Program-made: the position numbers and the translations under genes | The notes under the pieces: generated by a model | Told to the model about the DNA's origin: nothing | The model's database searches: none | What the model saw: the letters and a program-made list of their open reading frames with translations, nothing else | Source: Chloroflexi bacterium OLB13 | Lineage (GTDB): Bacteria; Chloroflexota; Anaerolineae; Aggregatilineales; Phototrophicaceae | NCBI GenBank assembly: GCA_001567485.1 | Contig: JZRA01000048.1 | Coordinates: forward strand, 62,001 to 126,000 | Direction of reading: 5' to 3' | Length of the DNA stretch: 64,000 nucleotides | In this document: positions 55,553-63,930 of the stretch, piece after piece | How the letters are laid out: the number at the start of each line of letters is the position of its first letter | How positions within the stretch are numbered: position 1 is the first letter of the stretch

Positions 55553-56327
55553 CGTCACCTCCCTCATCAGGCGCAACCGGCGCTGGAGTCACCTCAAGAT
55601 GCAGGGTCGCCAGATCGAACGCCGGCCCCTTCATACACGCCAGCTTCAACCCTTCGAGACTGCGTACTGCACATACGTCGCACATGCCCAGCCCGCAGGC
55701 GAACCCCTGAAACACGCCAAACAGGTAATTCTTGGGCAGTTGGTTCCGCCGTTCGCGGAACTTCGTCAGAATGCGCGAGAAACGGTAGCGTTCGTCGTCC
55801 GGCGCGGCGCACACGAACACCTGATCGGACTCGCCCACCGTCACCACCTGATTGGGCCAGTTCAGATCGTCGTCACCTTCGATGACCTCGACCTCCGGCG
55901 GCAGATGATGAATCTCGTAATTGACTGCCGACCCGATCAGCACCAGTGTCACGGCGATGTTGTTGCGGATCAGCCACGGCATTACCATGATGAGTGGGGT
56001 TGGCGGGCAGTCGTACGCGATCAGCAGCACATGACGAATTCCTTTACGGAACTTGAAGTGGTCGCCCGCCGGGCCGATAGCGCTGACTGTCTGGCCGACG
56101 TCATACGTTTCGGTCAAGGGGCGCTCGATGACCAGCTTGCCATCGCGCATGATGTCGACCGGATACCACACGCTCCGCAGAAACGGATCCCAGCGATCGC
56201 CTACCCGCACCATCAGGAACTGGCCGACTTTGATCGACTTGAGCGATTCGTCGACGGCAAGTTCAAGATGCTGATGCGTGCTGTTGATCGCGCTGATGCG
56301 CTCGATAATCGCGTCGGTTTCTTTCAT
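55542..56327 (-). CDS. PyrK-like ferredoxin reductase-type electron transfer subunit
   Basis: From ATG 56327 (MKETDAIIERISAINSTHQH) the 261-residue protein has a flavin-binding barrel (GQFLMVRVGDRWDPFLRSVW), an NAD-binding part (GIRHVLLIAYDCPPTPLIMV, then VTLVLIGSAVNYE), and a C-terminal [2Fe-2S] region ACGLGMCDVCAVRS followed by LKLACMKGPAFD, which keeps the C-x4-C-x2-C...C pattern of PyrK. It passes electrons between NAD(H) and the flavin of a partner dehydrogenase. The partner is the PyrD-like protein encoded next. Confidence 0.85.
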   Translation of the reverse strand: MKETDAIIERISAINSTHQHLELAVDESLKSIKVGQFLMVRVGDRWDPFLRSVWYPVDIMRDGKLVIERPLTETYDVGQTVSAIGPAGDHFKFRKGIRHVLLIAYDCPPTPLIMVMPWLIRNNIAVTLVLIGSAVNYEIHHLPPEVEVIEGDDDLNWPNQVVTVGESDQVFVCAAPDDERYRFSRILTKFRERRNQLPKNYLFGVFQGFACGLGMCDVCAVRSLEGLKLACMKGPAFDLATLHLEVTPAPVAPDEGGDDAA

Positions 56328-56408
56328 GCGAGTCAAGCCGGCTGATGATTTGTCGGACTCATACAGGTCAGTGTATCACCGAGCGCGGAATTGTTTCCAC
56401 CTTTTGCC

Positions 56409-57296
56409 TCAGACCGGGAACGGCCGCAAGTTATGGGTCTTGTATTCCGGCGGCACAAAGTCGTCGACGTCGATTTGCAAGAACGCATCGACCACCGAAG
56501 CGTCGATTTCGCTCTGACGCATACTGGCGCCGGGGTGATGAAGCGTGTACCACGCGTTGAACGGGTACATCCACAGCCGTGCCGTCTCGAACTCCTTGAT
56601 GACCAACCGCCCAACCGAGCCGACTTCCTCAATGAACCGCTGCCGTTCGAACTCGCGCACGACCGCGCCGACATCATACGGCACACGCCGGAACACGGCG
56701 CGCCAACCACGCTCATCCCCTTCCAGCAGCATGTAGCTCGCCCGGATGTCACGATCAAGCGGCACGCCCACCGTGCCGGCGTTGAAGAGATGGCGCGCGC
56801 CGAACGTATCGTTAAGCCATAGGTGACTGTGCGCTGTGATCATCCACGTTTCGGCGACACTGCTGAGCTGACGCTCGGCATCGTCCGGCGTGACGAGTGG
56901 ATGTGGCGCCCGCCACGGATTGCCCGGCCAGCCATGTGTCATGTAGATCGGCGGCGCGTCGCGGTAGCGAAGTTGAATCGCGTCCGGCCACCCCGCGATG
57001 ACGTTCACATACGACTCCATCTGGCGGTGAAGCCACTGCGGCATCGTAAAGGTACGCCAGTGTTCGGGCTGACGGTCGGTGTCATAGTCGAGCAGGTAGT
57101 ATTCGTTGTTGCCCCGGATCACCGTCCAACGCTGATCGAGGACGACCTCGATCACCTCACGGTTGAACGGCCCCCAATTGATGACATCCCCCGCGACGAC
57201 GACGTGATCTACCGTGAACGACTCGAGATCGCGCATGACCGCGCGAAGGGCGGGCAAATTCCCGTGGATGTCGGACAGCACTGCGATACGTGTCAT
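56409..57296 (-). CDS. Metallophosphoesterase family protein
   Basis: The 295-residue protein begins MTRIAVLSDIHGNLPALRAV and has VVVAGDVINWGPFNREVIE, VIRGNNEYYLL, IYMTHGWPGNP, MITAHSHLWLNDTF and LFNAGTVGVPLDRD: the five metal-binding blocks of the calcineurin fold, with NNE in place of NHD at the third. Substrate unknown. A GAGGAGGTGAC site precedes the ATG. The protein resembles the one at the left edge (1-731) in its VPYDVGAVVREFERQ segment. It is divergent from the 57366 gene. Confidence 0.88.
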   Translation of the reverse strand: MTRIAVLSDIHGNLPALRAVMRDLESFTVDHVVVAGDVINWGPFNREVIEVVLDQRWTVIRGNNEYYLLDYDTDRQPEHWRTFTMPQWLHRQMESYVNVIAGWPDAIQLRYRDAPPIYMTHGWPGNPWRAPHPLVTPDDAERQLSSVAETWMITAHSHLWLNDTFGARHLFNAGTVGVPLDRDIRASYMLLEGDERGWRAVFRRVPYDVGAVVREFERQRFIEEVGSVGRLVIKEFETARLWMYPFNAWYTLHHPGASMRQSEIDASVVDAFLQIDVDDFVPPEYKTHNLRPFPV

Positions 57297-57365
57297 GTCA
57301 CCTCCTCAACGCGTGTTGAGCCTCCCCGTGTGGTATCATGGAGGCCGGAATTATACGGGGGCCGT

Positions 57366-58028
57366 ATGGATCTCCAAACCGCGCTTGAACTCCTATATAC
57401 CGACGAATCACTTGCGGCGGATCTCGATGACCAGACGGCCGGCCCGTTCCTGAAATGGGCGGAAAGCCAGCTGCCTGCCGTGCTCAGCCGCGCCGACGCC
57501 CAAAGCGCCGACGGTGAAGACTCGTTCACCGCGTTTCGCCGCTTGCTCAAGTCGATGACGCGCTACGTCGCCGCAAGCATCGCGGGCGATTCCGAGATGG
57601 CCGCACAACGGGCAGACCAACTGCGCACGATGGCTTCTTCGCTCGCCCTTTCGGCCCCGGTCGAGGCGATGATCCAGTCCGCCGCCGCCGATGGGCCAAC
57701 GCTGATCGCCCAGCTCGCCGCCGCACCCCCCGCCGCAGAGACACCGGCGGCCCCACCAACCGATGCGCTTGTCGAGCCACTCGCAGCAGCATATACACCG
57801 CCGGATGCGCCAACGCCTCAACCCGAAGGGCAAAACCCGCCCTCTGCGCAGCAGGTCGCAGAGGCGTTCGCGTCCCACACTCAGCCCGAGTCACCCGCAC
57901 AAGGCACGGAAGGTTCACCGCCTGCATCCACCCCGGATGAGCCGGAGTCGCCGCGTAATTTGTTTGACATGCTTCGCCGTGCGTTTGACGACGCGCGCGC
58001 CGCTCAATCCCCAGACGACAAGGAGTAG
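57366..58028 (+). CDS. Hypothetical protein with helical N-terminal part and Pro/Ala-rich tail
   Basis: The 220-residue protein starts at ATG 57366 (MDLQTALELLYTDESLAADL). Residues 1-110 are helical and charged (DDQTAGPFLKWAESQLPAVL, SFTAFRRLLKSMTRYVAASI); residues 115-190 are a Pro/Ala linker; the end is SPRNLFDMLRRAFDDARAAQ. No membrane segment or known motif is visible. It is followed three bases later by a phospholipase D-family gene, so the two are co-transcribed. Function unknown. Confidence 0.62.
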   Translation: MDLQTALELLYTDESLAADLDDQTAGPFLKWAESQLPAVLSRADAQSADGEDSFTAFRRLLKSMTRYVAASIAGDSEMAAQRADQLRTMASSLALSAPVEAMIQSAAADGPTLIAQLAAAPPAAETPAAPPTDALVEPLAAAYTPPDAPTPQPEGQNPPSAQQVAEAFASHTQPESPAQGTEGSPPASTPDEPESPRNLFDMLRRAFDDARAAQSPDDKE

Positions 58029-58031
58029 TGC

Positions 58032-59240
58032 ATGACCCGTCGCACCCGTCAGCAGAAGTCAAGCTCCCGTACCCCGCAGATTGGCCTGCTTACGCTGGTG
58101 CTGCTGGTCGCCGCCGCCGTTATCTCGCAGTTGACCGGTGTCGATATTCTCGGAACGCTGACCGGCGCGCCGACATGGACACCCCTCCCGCCCACCGCCA
58201 TCGCAGATATCCCCGGCCCGGCGACGCTCGAAACGCTGGAAGTTCAGAAGGGGTTCGGCGCGCGTAAAGACTTCTGGCAGGTGTACTTCAACGCCGCGCC
58301 CGTATCGTCCAATTCGGCCGATTACAACAACGGCGCGGAAATGCCGCTGGTCGCCGCAATCGGTCAAGTGCAGGCAACACTCGATATCGCCGCGTTCGAG
58401 TGGAACAGCCCGGCACTGACCGAGGCCGTGATCGCGGCTCATAATCGGGGCGTGCGCGTGCGCATGGTCGCGGACAATGAGCACACGATAGAGGACTCCG
58501 ACACCACGATCACGGCGCTGGTCAACGCCGGTATCCCGATCGTCTACGACCAGAAGTCAAGCCTGATGCACAACAAGTTCATGATCCTCGACGGCTCGAC
58601 GGTCTGGACGGGTTCGATGAACTACACACAGAACGGCATCTATCGCAACAACAACAACATGGTCGCGCTCCGGCTGCGGCGCGCTGCCGAGACGTATACG
58701 GCCGAGTTCGAGGAGATGTTCATCAACCGGGAATTCAGCCGCAAAACCTCGCCTGTGATGGACGCGGCTTTCACGGCAGACAGCACCCCCGTGCAGATCC
58801 TTTTCGCCCCTGAGGGAAACATCATCCCCGTGCTGGTCGAGACACTCAACGCCGCCGAATCGTCGATCAAGTTCATGGCGTTCTCGTTTACGCTCACTGA
58901 ACTGAGCGATGTGATCCTCCAACGCGCAGAGGACGGCGTGAAGGTCGAGGGCGTGTTCGAGACAATCGGCTCGGATACGTCGTTCTCGCAGATGACTCCG
59001 CTGCGCTGTGCCGGGCTGGACATCCGCATCGACGGCAATCCGTACCGGCTGCACCACAAGGTGTTCATCATCGACGACGAAATCGTCGTGTTCGGCTCGT
59101 TCAACTTCTCAAGCAGCGCCGCTAACACCAACGATGAGAATATCGTCTTGATCGGAGATGCCGATCTGGCGGCGCAGTTCGTCGCGGAGTTCGAACGGGT
59201 TCAGGCGCGCGCACAGCAGCCCACGGTCAACTGCCGTTAG
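58032..59240 (+). CDS. Phospholipase D-family protein, membrane-anchored
   Basis: The 402-residue protein has an N-terminal membrane anchor (IGLLTLVLLVAAAVISQLTG) and two HKD catalytic blocks: HNKFMILDGSTVWTGSMN at about 177 and HHKVFIIDDEIVVFGSFNFS at about 340, both with the H-x-K-x4-D pattern. PLD-family proteins are phosphodiesterases that act on phospholipids or on DNA; secreted nuclease-like forms are common in bacteria. The mature domain should be extracellular. Its stop overlaps the convergent gene at 59227 by 14 bases. Confidence 0.9.
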   Translation: MTRRTRQQKSSSRTPQIGLLTLVLLVAAAVISQLTGVDILGTLTGAPTWTPLPPTAIADIPGPATLETLEVQKGFGARKDFWQVYFNAAPVSSNSADYNNGAEMPLVAAIGQVQATLDIAAFEWNSPALTEAVIAAHNRGVRVRMVADNEHTIEDSDTTITALVNAGIPIVYDQKSSLMHNKFMILDGSTVWTGSMNYTQNGIYRNNNNMVALRLRRAAETYTAEFEEMFINREFSRKTSPVMDAAFTADSTPVQILFAPEGNIIPVLVETLNAAESSIKFMAFSFTLTELSDVILQRAEDGVKVEGVFETIGSDTSFSQMTPLRCAGLDIRIDGNPYRLHHKVFIIDDEIVVFGSFNFSSSAANTNDENIVLIGDADLAAQFVAEFERVQARAQQPTVNCR

Positions 59241-59790
59241 CGCCAAACCACGCATCGGCAGCTTCCAGAACACCGTCGGAGTCGGCCGCGTCGGCATCAA
59301 GATAATACGCCAGCGCCCGCACCGCGATCACGGCGTCGACGTCTTCGGGATCGTCTGCGCCGTGCTTAGCCGTAGTCAGGACGTCACGCAGCGCCGCGCT
59401 CTCACCGAACAGCAGCCGCAGCGCCGACCCCGCCGAGATACGCAGTTCAGCGTTTACCTTCTCGTTGGCAAGGCTCAAGAAGTCCGCCGTGGTGTCCCAC
59501 CCGGGCATCTCTTCCATCGGCATCCTCAGCGATTCGGCGAACGTCAGCCCCCAGCCGGCGAGCAGCGCCTCGCTCTCGGCCGCGATCTGATCCAGCGCAC
59601 GGCGGACGGCGACCAACGTATCACCCATCGAGTCCGCACGCTTGTCCACAACGGCTTGGGCTAGTTCACGCATCTGGGAGTCGGTCAAGTCCGCGCCGCG
59701 TTCGGTCAATAGACGCTTGAACTGGCGCAGCAGAATCAGGACAAGTTCGTCAATCGTCCAGCCGCGGACGTTGTCGGCACGATTTCTCAC
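59227..59790 (-). CDS. Hypothetical protein, 187 residues
   Basis: The start is GTG 59790, overlapping the previous stop (GTGA). The protein is charged and helical (TIDELVLILLRQFKRLLTER, MRELAQAVVDKRADSMGDTL, SLANEKVNAELRISAGSALR). No membrane segment or motif is recognised. It is translated after the DCC-family protein. Confidence 0.6.
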   Translation of the reverse strand: MRNRADNVRGWTIDELVLILLRQFKRLLTERGADLTDSQMRELAQAVVDKRADSMGDTLVAVRRALDQIAAESEALLAGWGLTFAESLRMPMEEMPGWDTTADFLSLANEKVNAELRISAGSALRLLFGESAALRDVLTTAKHGADDPEDVDAVIAVRALAYYLDADAADSDGVLEAADAWFGANGS

Positions 59791-60218
59791 CGGCGCGCCT
59801 CTCGTGTGGGTAACTTACAACCATTTTCGGCGCAGTCGCCGTCGCGAAGGTCGACACCAAACAGCCGGTTGATCGCGTAGCGCCGCCGCGCGATAAAGCG
59901 GTACAGCGCCGGGCCGACCCAATCCCCGATGACGGGCAGGCGCATCACCGCCCACAACGGCAGGCCAAGCGGCACGGCGCGCATCATCCGGCGCGTACCG
60001 CGATAACCGCGATAGGTGTTTTGATCTGCGATGACATGGATCTCGCCCATCGCGTCGGCGCGGTCGATCTGCGGAAACCGCGCGCGTACCTGCTGTTGAT
60101 CATGCAGGTCGAGGAATTCGACGCGGTTAAACCAGTCGAGTGCTTGAACAATACGGCGCGTCGTGTGGCAGATCACACAGTGACCATCGAAGACGGCGAC
60201 AATGGCGGTATGGCGCAT
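59787..60218 (-). CDS. DUF393 (DCC) thiol-disulfide oxidoreductase-like protein
   Basis: Start ATG 60218 gives 143 residues. The motif FDGHCVICHTTRRIVQALDW keeps the DxxCxxC pattern of the DUF393/DCC family; this is followed by RADAMGEIHVIADQNTYRGY and VPLGLPLWAVMRLPVIGDWV, all typical. The role of the family is unproven; a thioredoxin-like redox function is assumed. A further GDCAENGC near the end adds two cysteines. It is the first gene of a two-gene set. Confidence 0.85.
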   Translation of the reverse strand: MRHTAIVAVFDGHCVICHTTRRIVQALDWFNRVEFLDLHDQQQVRARFPQIDRADAMGEIHVIADQNTYRGYRGTRRMMRAVPLGLPLWAVMRLPVIGDWVGPALYRFIARRRYAINRLFGVDLRDGDCAENGCKLPTREARR

Positions 60219-60363
60219 CGTGAACCTTTGCAGCTGCGTGCTGCGACCTGTTGTAACCGGATACACTGCGCCACAGCCAGCATGGCGATTCAGCGCTCAC
60301 CATGTATCATAGCGGATGCGTGTTAGACGAGGATGTGAGGCGTGAAAACGTGGGGTTCTATCG

Positions 60364-61011
60364 ATGAAGGGTTGTAGACGGAATATCATCGTCTTGCTGC
60401 TGCTCGTGTTGATGTTCTTCTTTGCGTTGTTCTTAACGCGTTTTGGCGTGCTCGACTTCCTGTTCAACCCGAACAAGCCGCCTACCATCACCATGACGAC
60501 CGTGCTTGAGCGCATTCGACTTGTGAGCGAGCTGACGACGGTGCGCTACACCTACTCCAGCATCATCAGAACCGAGCGCGATCTTCCGCCGATTTTGGCC
60601 GGCCTGTACCGCGACTCGCTTGTACTTGTCGCAGTGGGCAACGTCACCGCTGGCATCGATTTGAGCAAACTGAGCGAATCCGATGTTCAGATCACAGACG
60701 GCGCTATCAGCATTTCGCTTCCGCCGCCGGAAGTGTTCGACTGCTTCCTGGACGAATCGGAGTCGTATGTCGCTTCGCGCGAGACGGGATTGTTCGCCTC
60801 GCCCGCGCCGGACTTCGACGTGCAGGCCCGTCGATTCGCCGTGCGCTATTTCCGCGATCAGTCGTTGGAGCAGGGGATCCTTAACGAAGCTCAAGCAGAA
60901 GCGACCAAGGTCGTGGAGACTTTGTTCGGCACGCTGTATCCAGATATGTCAGTTGACGCGACCGTCAAGCCGCAGTCAGATGCCATTCAAATAGCCGAGA
61001 CATGCCAGTAA
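60364..61011 (+). CDS. DUF4230 membrane-anchored protein
   Basis: The 215-residue protein has an N-terminal anchor (IIVLLLLVLMFFFALFLTRF) and an extracellular domain with VLERIRLVSELTTVRYTYSS, VLVAVGNVTAGIDLSKLSES, DVQITDGAISISLPPPEVFD and ARRFAVRYFRDQSLEQGILN, the pattern of DUF4230. The family function is not known. Weak ribosome-binding site. It lies 28 bases before fabD and may share its transcript. Confidence 0.82.
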   Translation: MKGCRRNIIVLLLLVLMFFFALFLTRFGVLDFLFNPNKPPTITMTTVLERIRLVSELTTVRYTYSSIIRTERDLPPILAGLYRDSLVLVAVGNVTAGIDLSKLSESDVQITDGAISISLPPPEVFDCFLDESESYVASRETGLFASPAPDFDVQARRFAVRYFRDQSLEQGILNEAQAEATKVVETLFGTLYPDMSVDATVKPQSDAIQIAETCQ

Positions 61012-61039
61012 GGGCCGCCGCCCAGCGAGGAGCAGCACA

Positions 61040-61989
61040 ATGACCGTGTGGAGCGCGAGTGCGTTTGTTTTCCCCGGACAGGATCGCAGGTCGTCGGCAT
61101 GGGCGCGGACGTAATCGCGGCCTACCCCACTGCCCGCGCAGTCTTCGAGGAGGCGTCGGACATCCTCGGTTTCGACCTTGCCGCGCTGTGCGCCGATGGC
61201 CCGGACGACGCGCTAAACGACACGATCAATACACAGCCGGCGCTGTACGTGATGGGCGTGGCGCTGCTGCGGTCGCTGCGCGAAGCCCGCCCGGATGCGA
61301 TCCCCGCGCTGGTCGCCGGTCACAGCCTCGGCGAGCTGACGGCGCTGACCGCGGCGGGAGCGTTGGCGTTTGCGGACGGTGTTCGTCTGGTGCGTGAACG
61401 CGGGCGCTTAATGGCCGAGGCCGGCCGTCAGCAGCCGGGCGCGATGGCCGCCATTCTTGGCCTCGACACCGACGCAGTGCGTTCGGTATGCGCACAGGCA
61501 GCACAACAGGCGGGCAGGCCGCTTGTGCTGGCGAATGACAACTGTCCGGGTCAGGTCGTAATCTCCGGTGACGATGCAGCGCTGGAACTCGGCATGACGC
61601 TGGCGAAAGAAGCCGGGGCAAAGCGGGCGATCAAGCTGGCAGTGAGCATCGCCGCGCACAGCCCGCTGATGCAGTCGGCGTCGACTGCCTTCAACGCGGC
61701 TGTCGCGGCCACGCCGTTTGCAGCTCCGTCAACGCCGATCATCGCCAACGTCACAGCGCAGCGGCTTGAAGACGCCGACGCGGTGCGCGCCGAACTTGGG
61801 CAGCAGCTCACGCAGTCGGTGCGCTGGACGGAGTCCGTACAAGCCATGCGCGCCGCGGGTATCATCCAGTTCTACGAGTTCGGGCCAAAGGATGTGCTGT
61901 GCGGCCTCGTCAAACGAATTGATCGCGAGGCTGCTGCCACGCCGATCAACTCGGCCGCGGCGCTGTCGGCGTTAATCGAACGCGTCTGA
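61040..61989 (+). CDS. fabD: Malonyl-CoA:ACP transacylase; single-base frameshift near the start
   Basis: ATG 61040 follows GCGAGGAGC and opens MTVWSASAFVFPGQ; in this frame the text then fails, while the next frame continues as GSQVVGMGADVIAAYPTARA. One more G in CAGGATCG restores the canonical FPGQGSQxVGMG. The joined protein has 316 residues, the normal size. It has the active-site GHSLGELTAL (Ser near 95), GAMAAILGLD, CPGQVVISGDDAA, AHSPLMQSAS and FGPKDVLCGLVKRID. FabD loads malonyl groups on acyl carrier protein for fatty-acid synthesis. Other fab genes are not in the window. A terminator follows. Confidence 0.9.
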
Positions 61990-62010
61990 TCGGGTCTCTG
62001 CAGTGAACAA

Positions 62011-62048
62011 ACAACGCCCCGATTGCGATGCAACCGGGGCGTTACGTT
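62011..62048 (+). terminator. Rho-independent terminator between fabD and yceI
   Basis: AACGCCCCG (62013-62021) and CGGGGCGTT (62035-62043) form a perfect 9-base-pair stem between two convergent genes; the T run is short (ACGTTTGG). Confidence 0.75.
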
Positions 62049-62068
62049 TGGCAGGCAGAATCGGGGGA

Positions 62069-62626
62069 CTAGCTGGCGGCCGTGCTTTCGGTCACCGGTT
62101 CGTTGACGAGGATCAGTTCAGCCTCGATCTCGATCTTGACCTCCTTGCCGACCAGCCAACCACCAGCCTCGAGCGCCATATTCCACGTCAATCCAAAGTC
62201 CTCGCGGTTGAATTTGGTGGTGGCTGAGAAGCCAGCGACTGTCTGCCCCGACAGATTGGTGAGCTGGCCGGTCTTCTCGACCTTCAGCGTCACGCTGCGC
62301 GTCACGTCGCGGATCGTCAGGTCGCCCGTCACGACGCCTTCGTCGCCGTCGACGTTCACACTGGTGCTCTTGAACGTAATCGTCGGGTAGTTCTCCGCGT
62401 CAAGGAAGTCCGGGCTAAGCAGATGGTTATCGCGTTGTTCGACGCCGGTGCTCGCCAACGACTTGACGTGGATGGTGGCCTCGACGGACGACGCGTTAGG
62501 GTTTTCGGGATCGTAGATCAGCACGCCGTCGACCTTCTGGAAGTGGCCGCGCACGTTGGTGACCATCATGTGACGGGCGGTGAAACCGGCGGAAGTGTGG
62601 GTCTGGTCGAACTGCCAAACAGCCAT
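62069..62626 (-). CDS. YceI family lipid-binding protein
   Basis: The 185-residue protein is a typical YceI: it begins MAVWQFDQTHTSAGFTARHM, and has GHFQKVDGVLIYDPENPNAS, DNHLLSPDFLDAENYPTITF and GDLTIRDVTRSVTLKVEKTG. The family forms a lipocalin-like barrel that binds isoprenoid chains. There is no signal peptide, so it is probably cytoplasmic. AGGAG precedes the ATG. Its promoter region contains two operator-like palindromes and a TetR-family gene follows upstream, so regulation by that protein is likely. Confidence 0.93.
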   Translation of the reverse strand: MAVWQFDQTHTSAGFTARHMMVTNVRGHFQKVDGVLIYDPENPNASSVEATIHVKSLASTGVEQRDNHLLSPDFLDAENYPTITFKSTSVNVDGDEGVVTGDLTIRDVTRSVTLKVEKTGQLTNLSGQTVAGFSATTKFNREDFGLTWNMALEAGGWLVGKEVKIEIEAELILVNEPVTESTAAS

Positions 62627-62662
62627 GGTTGATGCTCCTGTGGCTACAATGCGGTGTCAAAA

Positions 62663-62676
62663 CGGACTATAGTCCG
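62663..62676. promoter_or_regulatory. Operator-like palindrome 1 (yceI promoter side)
   Basis: CGGACTATAGTCCG is a perfect 14-base palindrome, 37 bases before the yceI start codon. It contains a TATAGT that could serve as a -10 box for yceI. Confidence 0.65.
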
Positions 62677-62737
62677 ATACGCCACGAAGGATAGCACACA
62701 GGCGGCACAAAAGGGCGTTAGAGCTTGCTTAGAAAAG

Positions 62738-62751
62738 CGGACTGTCGTCCG
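62738..62751. promoter_or_regulatory. Operator-like palindrome 2
   Basis: CGGACTGTCGTCCG matches site 1 at 12 of 14 positions and keeps both CGGAC/GTCCG half-sites. The two centres are 75 bases apart, about seven helical turns. Confidence 0.6.
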
Positions 62752-62771
62752 TTTGATAAATCACGAAGACA

Positions 62772-63356
62772 TTATGCGCGGATGCGGTCGACGAGGGTAT
62801 GTAGATTGCGGCGGATGCTCGCCACGTCGTACCCCAGCTGATTGAGTTGAAAATACAAGGTGTGCGCATCAAGCATCATATAGACGGTATCCGCCGCGTA
62901 TGATGCCTCATCCGGCGCGACGCCGGCGGCCACGAACTCGCACGACAAAATGTCACGCCACCACACGCGCGACTGATGACGCAGGCTCGCCCCCGCCGCG
63001 TGATTCGTCGCCTCGCATAATAGGCTGTTGTTGCGCAGAGCATAGTCGAGCGCCTGATCCACGAACCAGTGCAGCGTATCGACCGCTGGCTCACCGCTCT
63101 GGATGCGCTCGGACACCGCCGCGTCGAGCGACTGCGACTCGTGCTGGATCAACGCGAACAGCAGTTCCGATTTATCCGGGAAATGACGGTACAGCGTCCC
63201 CTTGCCGATCTGGGCAGCCTCGGCAATCGCCGACATGGTGACACTACCGACGCCATCCGCGTCAAATAGGCGGCGCGCCGTTTGCAGAATCAACTCGTGA
63301 TTCCGCAGCGCGTCGGAACGCGATTTCCGTTCGTTAGTGGCAGTAACCTCGCTCAT
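62772..63356 (-). CDS. TetR family transcriptional regulator
   Basis: Start ATG 63356 (MSEVTATNERKSRSDALRNH). The N-terminal helix-turn-helix is LFDADGVGSVTMSAIAEAAQ followed by IGKGTLYRHFPDKSELLFAL, a clear TetR pattern. The ligand domain is not recognised. The 194-residue protein is encoded 21 bases from the second of two matching palindromes, which lie between it and yceI; it is likely their ligand-controlled repressor. No copy of the palindrome is upstream of tetR itself, so it may not control its own gene by this route. Confidence 0.92.
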   Translation of the reverse strand: MSEVTATNERKSRSDALRNHELILQTARRLFDADGVGSVTMSAIAEAAQIGKGTLYRHFPDKSELLFALIQHESQSLDAAVSERIQSGEPAVDTLHWFVDQALDYALRNNSLLCEATNHAAGASLRHQSRVWWRDILSCEFVAAGVAPDEASYAADTVYMMLDAHTLYFQLNQLGYDVASIRRNLHTLVDRIRA

Positions 63357-63482
63357 GTCTCTAGTGTACACCGAGTTGTCAACGCCCGATCCCGATGCGA
63401 CCGTGCCGTGTCAAAAAGCTCAACGCAAATCATCGGGACAGGTGGAGTAACGTAATAACAAGCAGTTCCGGGGGATGTCAAA

Positions 63483-63863
63483 ATGAGCACGGTGACCGCA
63501 GCGATGATGGCGGGGTTACCTGCCGCAATACTCTGGTGGTCGGCGAACGTCAAGCGCGAGGACGTCATACCGGCCTTCAAGACCCTTTACACCTTGCTTG
63601 ACGACGCGCCGCAGTCGATTTGCATCCTCGTCGATCTTCGTGAACGGCCAAACTTTCCACTGACCGATACGCTGCGCGGCGCGCTCGATGGCGTGTTCCA
63701 GCACCACAACCTCGACAAGTGGCTGGTCGTCGGCTCGACGCCGCTGGCGCAAACGATCGGCCGCACCTTGTCGGCCATCACACGGCGCAACAACATCCTC
63801 TGGTTCAAGACATACGACGAAGCCATAGCGTATCTCAAGCAGGGCGAGACTCAAGACGCTTAG
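63483..63863 (+). CDS. STAS-like small protein
   Basis: The 126-residue protein is like the SpoIIAA/STAS-related single-domain proteins seen in Chloroflexota: strands AAILWWSANVKREDVIPAFK, SICILVDLRERPNFPLTDTL and KWLVVGSTPLAQTIGRTLSA, and an end FKTYDEAIAYLKQG. No phosphorylation serine is obvious. The function is unknown. The gap from 63357 to 63482 shows no feature. Confidence 0.62.
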   Translation: MSTVTAAMMAGLPAAILWWSANVKREDVIPAFKTLYTLLDDAPQSICILVDLRERPNFPLTDTLRGALDGVFQHHNLDKWLVVGSTPLAQTIGRTLSAITRRNNILWFKTYDEAIAYLKQGETQDA

Positions 63864-63930
63864 CCTGCGCTGCGCCATCCGGTCAGGCTAACCCTACCGC
63901 AATCCGCTGGCACGGGTAGAATGACTGCGT

